Source: Myxococcota bacterium
GTDB lineage: Bacteria; Myxococcota_A; UBA9160; UBA4427
Assembly (NCBI GenBank): GCA_030748735.1
Contig: JASMLK010000136.1
Coordinates: 54,805 to 118,804, forward strand
Direction of reading: 5' to 3'
DNA length: 64,000 nucleotides
The translations under genes were made by a program, and so were the position numbers. The notes beneath the pieces were generated by a model that made no database searches, had not been told where the DNA came from, and saw only the letters and a program-made list of their open reading frames with translations. Position 1 is the first letter of the stretch, and every line of letters begins with the position of its first letter. Positions 9,331-16,523 of the stretch are shown piece by piece.

Positions 9331-10856
9331 ATGTTCGAAGCGGGTCGGCGGCGCAGTGCAGTGTGGTGTGCGGTCTGGTGGGGACTGCTGTGCGCCTTCG
9401 TCGCTTCGTGCGAGCGCAATTCGCCGCACGAACCGCCGCGGGGCGAGCCCGTCGCGGTCAGAGCCGAGGCGACGGTCGAGCGTCCGGCGCTCATCGTGTT
9501 GATTTCACTCGACACGCGCTGCGCGCAGATCGCCTCGGGGCCTACGGCTATCCGCGCAAGACTTCGCCGAACCTCGACGCCCTCGCGCGTGACGGTGTGC
9601 TCTTCGAAGACGTGAGTGTGACCTCGCCGTGGACGTTGCCGAGTCACGCGAGCATGATGACGGGGCTCTTCCCCGCGCGGCACGGCGTGGTGGCGAGTGA
9701 TACCCGGTTGGCGCGGCGCACCGAAACGTTGGCCGAAAGCATGGCGCGAGCCGGCTATGAGACCTACGCGGTCGTCAATACACCCTGGCTCCAGCGCGAC
9801 GTATTCGGCTTCATGCGCGGCTTCGACCGGACCCGCTTCGTGAAGGGGGGTGGGGATCGTGTCGCACCGAATACCCTCGTGGCCGATCAGGCGCGTAGCT
9901 GGCTGGTCCGGGAATAGCGCCGCCCGAAGTTCATCTTCGTCCACTACATCGACGCCCATAGCGATTACGTCGCCCTGCCCGAGCACGAGACGCGCTTCGT
10001 CGGGCCCTACGATGGACCGGTGGTCTGGACCACGAACGCGCTGTTTCGGCTACGGGTCAGCGACGCGTTCATTGCGGCCTGCCGCAACGACCCCGAAGCC
10101 CCGGCGTGTCTCGATCACGAAGGGCACAGCGTCGTCGGTGCGATGCGCGCCTCGACGCTCGACGCGTCGCAGCTCCAGCACATGGTCGACCGCTACGACG
10201 CCGGCATCCACCAACTCGACGCTGAACTCGCGCGCTTGTTCGAAGCCATCGACGCTGGGGCGGAGCGCGAACGTCAGCTGGTCGTCGTGACGTCGGATCA
10301 CGGCGAGGAGTTCATGGAGCACGGCAGCGTCTTCCACGCGGCCCGGCAGTATGAAGAGGTCCTGCGGGTTCTGCTGATCGCGCGGGGTGGCGACCTGCCG
10401 AAGGGGCTGCGGGTCGACGTTCCCGTGTCGTTGGTGGATCTGCTTCCGACCCTGCTCGATGTTGCGAAAGCACGTGCGCTCTCGGGGATCGATGGCGAGA
10501 GCCTCGCGCCGCTTTGGCGAGGTGGCGACGGTTCGGCCTTTGCCGACCGGGCGCTCTACGCCGATGCCCCGGGCGAATACGGCGAAGTCCTCGGACCGCG
10601 GCACTACGTCTCGGTGCGCAAGGGCGACTTCAAACTTCATCGCGAGCAATCCACAGGGCAGCTCGAGCTCTACGATCTGGCCCGCGATCCTGCGGAACTG
10701 CGCGACATCGCGGCGGACCATCCGGAGCGGGTGGACGAATTGGCCGGGCTGCTCGACGCACACCACGGCCGATCCGCCGGGAGCCAAAGCGAGCGCGTGG
10801 AGTTCAGCGAGGAAGACCGCCGGGCGCTGCGGGCACTCGGATACCTCGAGGAGTAG
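9331..10856 (+). pseudogene. Sulfatase-like lipoprotein pseudogene (frameshift plus in-frame TAG)
   Basis: The coding trace starts at the ATG at 9331 with a lipoprotein signal (lipobox VASC) and reaches LISLDT. It then continues in another frame as LRADRLGAYGYPRKTSPN. The cause is an extra CG dinucleotide at about 9514-9519, judged against the intact divergent paralogue. A second lesion, TAG at 9915-9917, interrupts the new frame after SWLVRE; translation would otherwise resume as RRPKFIFVHYIDAH and run to a normal end at 10856 with SDHGEEFMEHG intact. Two independent lesions argue for a real, recent pseudogene. The TAG is not a selenocysteine codon. Sequencing error at both sites is the alternative. 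Confidence 0.82.
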
Positions 10857-10986
10857 AAGCGCGGGCTCGCGCGGCGAGGTGCCGAGGAGTTGCGCTAGGT
10901 TGCGGCGCGCAATGAATTCTCGGGACCCCGGTCCCGTCGAACCCATCCCCAGCAACAAGCCATCCCAGATCTGGAGGAGAATCCCA

Positions 10987-11301
10987 ATGACCCGGCGAAC
11001 TCTGATTCTATCGTTCTGCGCTGCGCTCCTGGTCGCCTTTGCGACTCCGGCGCTGGCCGCCGACGCGCCCTACCGCGAATTCACCGGTCGCATCGACATC
11101 ATCAAGAAGAAGAAGTTCATCGTCGACAATCGCCAGGGCGACAAGGTTTCGTTCGTCTTGATCAAGACGACCGAGGTCTCGGGAGAGAAGAAGTCGGTCA
11201 AGAAGCTCAGGAAGAACGACTGGGTGACGGTTTCCTGGAAGTTCGTCGACAAGCCCCGCAAGGCGTACAAGATCGTCGTGCTCCCTCCGCGCGAGGACTG
11301 A
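10987..11301 (+). CDS. Small secreted basic beta-rich protein
   Basis: 104 aa, ATG at 10987 after a strong GGAGGAGA site. A Sec signal peptide ends at ATPALA-AD. The mature ~80 residues alternate short hydrophobic strands with Lys-rich turns (KKKKFIVDNRQGDKVSF, then VKKLRKNDWVTVSWKF), a pattern like OB or DUF5666-type barrels. A second protein of the same design is encoded at 61049-61471. No enzyme motif is seen. It stands alone between a pseudogene and moeZ. Function unknown; a periplasmic binding or structural role is only a guess. Confidence 0.75.
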   Translation: MTRRTLILSFCAALLVAFATPALAADAPYREFTGRIDIIKKKKFIVDNRQGDKVSFVLIKTTEVSGEKKSVKKLRKNDWVTVSWKFVDKPRKAYKIVVLPPRED

Positions 11302-11319
11302 TGGCTTGACGAGTTTGCG

Positions 11320-12495
11320 ATGAGCGCAGAAGCCTCGAAACCGCCGCTGCGCCCGGAGCAGTTCGACCGCTATCGACGCCACCTGACCCTGCCCGAAATG
11401 GGGCTCGAAGGGCAGCGCAAGCTGCTCGATTCGAGCGTGCTCTTGATCGGGGCAGGGGGGTTGGGCTCTCCCCTCGCGTTCTACCTCGCTGCTGCGGGCG
11501 TCGGCCGGATCGGGCTCGTGGACGATGACGTCGTCGACGCTTCGAACCTGCAGCGGCAGATCCTGTACCAGACGTCGGACGTCGGCCGGCCGAAGGTCGA
11601 GGTCGCGAAAGAGCGCGTGCAGGCGCTCAACCCGGACGTCGAAGTGACCCCGCACGCGACCCGGCTGTCGTCGGAAAATGCGCTCGAGGTCTTCGCCGAC
11701 TACGACGTCGTGATCGACGGCACCGACAACTTCCCCACGCGGTATCTGAGCAACGACGCCTGCGTGCTGCTCGGCAAGCCGAACGTCTACGGATCGATCT
11801 TTCGCTTCGAAGGGCAGGCGTCGGTCTTCGACGCGCGCGTGGGGCCCTGCTACCGCTGCCTGTTCCCCGAGCCGCCGCCTCCCGGCGCCGTCCCTTCGTG
11901 TGCGGAGGGGGGCGTGCTCGGTGTGCTGCCCGGCATCATCGCGACGATCCAGGCGACCGAGGCCATCAAGTTGATGACCGGCGCGGGCACCAGCCTCTCG
12001 GGGCGACTGCTGCTCTACGACGCGCTTCGCATGGAGTTCAACGAGTTCCAGCTGAAGAAGGACCCGAGCTGCCCGGTGTGCGGCGAGCAGCCGACCATCA
12101 AGCAGCTGATCGATTACCAGGGGTTCTGCGGCCTGCCCCCGCGCGGTGACGAACCGGAGGTCCCCGTGATCAGCGCCCATCGCCTGGCCGAACGTCTCGC
12201 CCGGCGCGAAGCGGGGCAAGAAGACTTCCTGTTGCTCGACGTGCGGGGAGCCGACGAGTTCGAGCGCAGTCGACTGGTTGGTGCGACCCTCATCCCCCTC
12301 GACGAACTCGCCGACCGTCTGGCCGAGCTCGAGACCTACCGCGATCGTTCCGTGGTGGTGATGTGCCATCTCGGGGGGCGAAGCGAGCGGGCCTGCAAGC
12401 AGCTGTTGACCAGCGGGTTCCAGCAGGTGGAAAACCTCGAAGGCGGCATCGACGCGTGGTCACTCACGGTCGACGCCAGCGTCGAGCGCTACTGA
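11320..12495 (+). CDS. moeZ: MoeZ-type sulfur-carrier adenylyltransferase/sulfurtransferase
   Basis: 391 aa with two domains. Residues 1-260 are a ThiF/MoeB E1-like adenylyltransferase: RYRRHLTLPEMG, the nucleotide-binding LIGAGGLGSPLAFYLAAAGVG, and a zinc site made of CYRC and CPVC. Residues ~285-391 are a rhodanese domain with active-site loop VMCHLGGRSERA, whose Cys would carry the persulfide. The enzyme activates ThiS/MoaD/CysO-type carriers at their C-terminal Gly and loads sulfur for thiamin, molybdopterin or cysteine synthesis. No carrier gene is adjacent, so which pathway it serves cannot be decided. It starts 18 bp after the preceding gene. Confidence 0.93.
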   Translation: MSAEASKPPLRPEQFDRYRRHLTLPEMGLEGQRKLLDSSVLLIGAGGLGSPLAFYLAAAGVGRIGLVDDDVVDASNLQRQILYQTSDVGRPKVEVAKERVQALNPDVEVTPHATRLSSENALEVFADYDVVIDGTDNFPTRYLSNDACVLLGKPNVYGSIFRFEGQASVFDARVGPCYRCLFPEPPPPGAVPSCAEGGVLGVLPGIIATIQATEAIKLMTGAGTSLSGRLLLYDALRMEFNEFQLKKDPSCPVCGEQPTIKQLIDYQGFCGLPPRGDEPEVPVISAHRLAERLARREAGQEDFLLLDVRGADEFERSRLVGATLIPLDELADRLAELETYRDRSVVVMCHLGGRSERACKQLLTSGFQQVENLEGGIDAWSLTVDASVERY

Positions 12496-12524
12496 TCCGC
12501 GAACACCAGCCCGCTTATTATGTT

Positions 12525-12567
12525 CCCCGCCCCCCGCCCCCCGCCCCCCGCCCCCCGCCCCCCGCCG
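12525..12567 (+). repeat. C-rich heptamer tandem repeat (CCCCCCG, about six copies)
   Basis: Five perfect CCCCCCG units (12530-12564) flanked by a partial unit on each side. It lies between moeZ and the small gene at 12604, directly downstream of an AT-rich TTATTATG that resembles a -10 element. Such repeats are prone to slippage. Confidence 0.9.
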
Positions 12568-12603
12568 ACCGCGTCCACCGCACACCGCTCAGGAGACCTT
12601 CTC

Positions 12604-12948
12604 ATGGCTCGCCCTTCGATCCCCAGCCCGCTCGACCGACGACATCTGCTCGAGCAGGATCTGGATGCCCGGCGTGCGTCCCAGATCGCCGAGGCCTATC
12701 TCGCCGAAGGCCGCAAGAACGAAGCCCTCGACTTTCTCGTCAAGGCGGGGGACCCGGAAGCATTGAAGCGCCTGGTGGGTGACGCGGTAGACGACGGCGA
12801 CGCCTTCCTGCTGCAGTCGGTCTACCGCGCCCTCGGCGAAGAGCCGGACCGCGCAACCTGGGCCCGCTGCGCAGACGCCGCCGAGGCGAAGGGCAAGCAC
12901 CGCTATGCCACGACCGCGCGTCGCAACGCGGCACGCGGCGAGGACTGA
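12604..12948 (+). CDS. Small helical protein of unknown function
   Basis: 114 aa. The ATG at 12604 is chosen because AGGAGA lies just upstream; an ATG at 12520 would extend the frame through the heptamer repeat and give an implausible Pro-rich leader. The protein is predicted all-helical and soluble, with a TPR/HEAT-like helical pair (ASQIAEAYLAEGRKNEALDFL, then a charged second half ending KHRYATTARRNAARGED). No signal peptide and no known motif. It is followed after 53 bp by the UvrA-family gene, so it may be cotranscribed with it. Function unknown. Confidence 0.7.
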   Translation: MARPSIPSPLDRRHLLEQDLDARRASQIAEAYLAEGRKNEALDFLVKAGDPEALKRLVGDAVDDGDAFLLQSVYRALGEEPDRATWARCADAAEAKGKHRYATTARRNAARGED

Positions 12949-13001
12949 GCGACGGATCTGGCTCCTCGACATCGAACCCCCTCGAAGGGCAGTCGGACCC
13001 G

Positions 13002-15827
13002 ATGAAGCTCGTAACCGACGAGACCGCGGAAACTGCCGAGGGCGCCGAGAAGGCAGAGATTCGGATCGACAACGCTCGCTCGCACAACCTGACGGGCGTT
13101 TCCTGCGGCATCCCCGTCGAATCCCTCACGGTGGTGACGGGGGTCTCGGGATCGGGCAAGTCGACGCTGGCCTTCGACACCCTCTATGCGGAGGGGCAGC
13201 GGCGTTACGTCACCTCGCTATCGACCTACGCACGGCAGTTTCTCGAGCGCATGCCCCGCCCCGAGGTCGACGCGATCTCGAACCTGCCTCCGACGATTGC
13301 CATCGAGCAGGGGCGCAGGGTGCAGGACGCGCGTTCCACCGTGGGGACCGCGAGCGAGATCGTCGACCTCCTGCGCCTGCTCTACGCCAAGGTCGGGGTC
13401 ACGCGCTGTCGCGACTGTGACCGCCTCGCACAACCGGGACACGTGGCGGACGTCGCGGCCCGAATCGCCGAACGCTACGCCGGCAAGCGACTCGTGATTG
13501 CGGCCCCGCTGGTCGCGCTCGCGAAGGAGACCTTTCGCAAGCGGCGCGACCGGCTCGTGCAGGCGGGGCACGGGCGCATCGTCGACGCAGAAGGCGAGAT
13601 CGTCGACATCAGCGAGATCACGCTCACCCGGCTGAAGGCGTTGTGGCGCGACGCGCTGCTCCTGGTCGATCGCCTCGCGGTCAAGGGCGAAGCGCCCGAT
13701 TCGCGCCTGCTCGAAGCGGTGGCCAATGGCTTCCGTGAGGGTTCGGGTGAGATCGTGGTCTTCGAGCCCGGGGCAGCGCGCGAAAGCTACAGGCAGGCCT
13801 TTTCCTGCGACGGGTGCGGGCGCGTCTTCGTCGAGCCCACGCCGGCGCTCTTCTCGTTCAACAGCCCGCTCGGGGCCTGCGAAAACTGCAACGGCTTCGG
13901 ACGCACGGCCGAAATCGACTGGCGTCGCGTCGTCCCCGACGAATCGGCGAGCATCGCGGAGGGGGCCATCGCCCCGTTCACGACGCCGAGCGGTCGGGGA
14001 ATGCAGCGGGATCTACTCGAAGCCTGCGATGCCCTCGAGGTCGACGTCGACCGGCCGTTCGCCGAATACGACGAGCAGGTGCGAGCACTCGTGTTCGAAG
14101 GCGACGACGACGTCGGTTGGTATGGCGTCCGGGGTTGGTTCGATTGGCTCGAGCGGCGCCGCTATCGCGTGCAGGCGCGGACCACGATCGCTCGCTATCG
14201 CCGTTTCGATCCGTGTCTGGAGTGCGAGGGGACACGACTCTGCGAGGCGGCGCGCAGCGTCGACGTGGGCGGCATCGATCTCGGCAGCGTGACGCGCATG
14301 TCGCTCGCGGCCCTCGACGCCTGGTTGCGCGACATCGCATGGAGTGAGCGCGAACGAGCCCTCGCATCGCGGGTGCTCGACCTGCTTTCGACGCGACTCG
14401 CGACCTGTCTCACGGTCGGGCTCGGGTACATCACCCTCGACCGCCAGTTGCGAACGCTTTCCGGCGGAGAGGCCCAACGAATCCAACTCGCGAGCGCATT
14501 GGGCGGGCGTCTCAGTCGGGTGCTCTACGTGCTCGACGAACCGTCCGTGGGCCTCCACGCGCGCGACATGGCGCGTCTGCTCGAGGTGCTCCGCCGGGTG
14601 CGCGACCAGGGCAATACGGTGGTCGTGGTCGAGCACGCCAGGGAGATCATCGCGGCCGCCGATCATCTGATCGATCTCGGGCCCGGTGCCGGTCGCCACG
14701 GGGGCAGGGTGGTGGCCGAGGGGCCGGTCGACGAGATTCGCGCGAGCGCCCGGTCGCATACCGGGCAAGCGCTTCGCAACGTCGCAGCGGCGCTCCGCAA
14801 ACAGCCGCGTGATGGCTTTGCCCGTGCTGCGATCGAGGTTCGCGATGCCCGCGAGCACAACCTCGCGGGCTTCGACGTGTCGATTCCACTCGGTGGGTTG
14901 GTGGCGGTGACCGGGGTGTCGGGTGCCGGCAAGTCGACCCTGGTGCACGACATCGTGGTGGCGCACCTCGCGCGACAGCCGCTCGAAGCCGAGGGCGTCA
15001 CCGGCGACGATCCGGGGGCGTGCGCGGGTGTCGACGCGGGCGATGCACTCGATCGCGTCGTCGTCGTCGGACAGCGCCCGGCGAGCCGCAGTGCGCGCTC
15101 GAACGCCGCAACCGTTTCGAAGGCTTTCGACGGCATCCGCAAGGTCTTCGCGGGCACACGCGAAGCCAAGGCCCTGGGGATCGCGCCCGGATGGTTCTCG
15201 TTCAACGTGGCCGGTGGACGTTGCGAGGACTGCGAAGGCAGCGGGTTCGTCGTGATCGACATGCAGTTTCTCGACGACGTCCGCGTGGCTTGCGACAGCT
15301 GTGGTGGGCGCCGCTACCGCAGCGAAGTCCTCGGGGTCCGCTATCAGGGGCGGTCGATCGCGGATGTGCTCGAACTGTCGATCGAAGAAGCGACCGAGGT
15401 CTTCGGGGATCACCCGCGGATCGTGGCGGCCCTCGAACCGCTGGTCCGCGTGGGGCTTGGCTATCTCGGGCTTGGGCAGCCCCTCTCGACGCTCTCGGGT
15501 GGAGAACATCAGCGCATGCGCCTGGGCCTGGCCCTGCGCGAGGGGGCCGAGCGCACCCTCTACGTGCTCGATGAACCGACCACCGGTTTGCACCCGCGTG
15601 ATGTAGAAGTGCTGCTCAGTTGTCTCGAAGATCTCGTGGCGGCCGGCGGCAGCCTCCTCGTGGTGGAGCACAACCTCGACGTGGTGGCGTGTGCCGACCA
15701 CGTGATCGATCTCGGGCCCGAAGGAGGGCCCGGCGGGGGCGAGATCGTCGCCCTGGGGACACCGGCGACCGTGGCCGCCACCCCCGCATCGATCACCGGC
15801 GAGGCCCTGCGGATTTTCATGCCGTAA
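13002..15827 (+). CDS. uvrA: UvrA-family excinuclease subunit A (divergent)
   Basis: 941 aa, the usual UvrA length. The first ABC half has Walker A GVSGSGKST (residues 47-55), the YAEGQRRYVTSLSTYARQF motif and a CxxC zinc module around FSFNSPLGACENCNGFG, then signature LSGGEAQRI. The second half has GVSGAGKST, the CEDCEGSGF...CDSCGGRRY zinc module, signature LSGGEHQRM and Walker B YVLDEPTTGLHPRD. The core is UvrA, binding DNA damage for nucleotide excision repair. Several stretches are unlike canonical UvrA, such as VVVVGQRPASRSARSN before the second zinc module, so a paralogue rather than the housekeeping copy is possible. No uvrB is in the window. Confidence 0.88.
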   Translation: MKLVTDETAETAEGAEKAEIRIDNARSHNLTGVSCGIPVESLTVVTGVSGSGKSTLAFDTLYAEGQRRYVTSLSTYARQFLERMPRPEVDAISNLPPTIAIEQGRRVQDARSTVGTASEIVDLLRLLYAKVGVTRCRDCDRLAQPGHVADVAARIAERYAGKRLVIAAPLVALAKETFRKRRDRLVQAGHGRIVDAEGEIVDISEITLTRLKALWRDALLLVDRLAVKGEAPDSRLLEAVANGFREGSGEIVVFEPGAARESYRQAFSCDGCGRVFVEPTPALFSFNSPLGACENCNGFGRTAEIDWRRVVPDESASIAEGAIAPFTTPSGRGMQRDLLEACDALEVDVDRPFAEYDEQVRALVFEGDDDVGWYGVRGWFDWLERRRYRVQARTTIARYRRFDPCLECEGTRLCEAARSVDVGGIDLGSVTRMSLAALDAWLRDIAWSERERALASRVLDLLSTRLATCLTVGLGYITLDRQLRTLSGGEAQRIQLASALGGRLSRVLYVLDEPSVGLHARDMARLLEVLRRVRDQGNTVVVVEHAREIIAAADHLIDLGPGAGRHGGRVVAEGPVDEIRASARSHTGQALRNVAAALRKQPRDGFARAAIEVRDAREHNLAGFDVSIPLGGLVAVTGVSGAGKSTLVHDIVVAHLARQPLEAEGVTGDDPGACAGVDAGDALDRVVVVGQRPASRSARSNAATVSKAFDGIRKVFAGTREAKALGIAPGWFSFNVAGGRCEDCEGSGFVVIDMQFLDDVRVACDSCGGRRYRSEVLGVRYQGRSIADVLELSIEEATEVFGDHPRIVAALEPLVRVGLGYLGLGQPLSTLSGGEHQRMRLGLALREGAERTLYVLDEPTTGLHPRDVEVLLSCLEDLVAAGGSLLVVEHNLDVVACADHVIDLGPEGGPGGGEIVALGTPATVAATPASITGEALRIFMP

Positions 15828-15852
15828 CCCGGGCTGGCCTATCGCTCTCGGG

Positions 15853-16458
15853 ATGGCTTCTCCAAGCGAAAACCTGGCGTGCATCGAACAACGGCAGCGC
15901 GCACGGAAATTCCCGGACGTCGTTCTCGCGGAAGACGTCGAGACCCTCTGCGAGCCCATCGTGAACGTCACCACGCGCGAAGCCATCGGCTACGAGGCAC
16001 TCACGCGGGGGCCCTGGGACACCGACCTCTACTCGCCCGACGCGCTCTTCCACATGGGCGAAGAAACCGGGCTCAGCTACGAACTCGACTGCCTGTGTCG
16101 AGGCAAGGCGCTGCGGGAGGCGCGCGGTCTCTCGTCCGGCAGGTTGTTGTTCCTGCACTGCCTCCCCGCCTCGATTCACGACCCCGCGTTTCGCGGTGAC
16201 GTGCTGAAGCGCACCCTCGAAGAGTTGCGCCTGCGCCCCAGCGACGTGGTCTTCGAGATCTCCGAGAAGGAATCGATCGACAGCCTCGAGATCTTCCGCG
16301 AGGCCCGCGACTACTACGGTGAACTCGGCTTCAAGCTGGCCCTCGACGACACGGGTGTGGCGTACGGGAGCCTCGAAGCCGTGATGGAGTTGCCGCCCGA
16401 CTTCATCAAGGTCGAACAACTCCTCGCGACGCTGCCCCCCCGCAGCGACGAAAACTAG
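15853..16458 (+). CDS. C-terminally truncated EAL-domain protein
   Basis: 201 aa. It reads as the first four-fifths of an EAL domain: YEALTRGP (the EAL motif), LLFLHCLPASI, VFEISEKES and the metal-site equivalent LALDDTGVAYGSL, then FIKVE. The protein stops about ten residues later, so the last conserved Glu and Gln of c-di-GMP phosphodiesterases and the final barrel strands are absent. I checked the other frames downstream and found no continuation. The Asn that coordinates metal in NLSP is replaced (HCLP). It is therefore more likely a c-di-GMP or protein-binding module than an active phosphodiesterase. It lies 25 bp after the UvrA gene. Confidence 0.72.
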   Translation: MASPSENLACIEQRQRARKFPDVVLAEDVETLCEPIVNVTTREAIGYEALTRGPWDTDLYSPDALFHMGEETGLSYELDCLCRGKALREARGLSSGRLLFLHCLPASIHDPAFRGDVLKRTLEELRLRPSDVVFEISEKESIDSLEIFREARDYYGELGFKLALDDTGVAYGSLEAVMELPPDFIKVEQLLATLPPRSDEN

Positions 16459-16523
16459 ATCACACGTCTCCGGCCTCGGACAACCAATGCCGCGCCTGGA
16501 CCAGCCGTGGCGAGAAGTGCGCG

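Noticed and set aside
9915..9917. Stop codon recoding in the sulfatase-like gene
   Set aside because: The codon is TAG; the selenocysteine tRNA reads TGA. The separate frameshift in the same gene also argues for decay.
12525..12567. CRISPR or minisatellite array
   Set aside because: The unit is seven bases with no spacers, so it is a simple repeat and not CRISPR.
12520..12603. Start of the small protein gene at the ATG at 12520
   Set aside because: It would translate the heptamer into a Pro-rich leader, whereas the ATG at 12604 has a proper ribosome site.
16459..16523. Frameshifted continuation of the EAL domain
   Set aside because: A run of seven C lies near the stop, but none of the frames downstream encodes the missing EAL strands.
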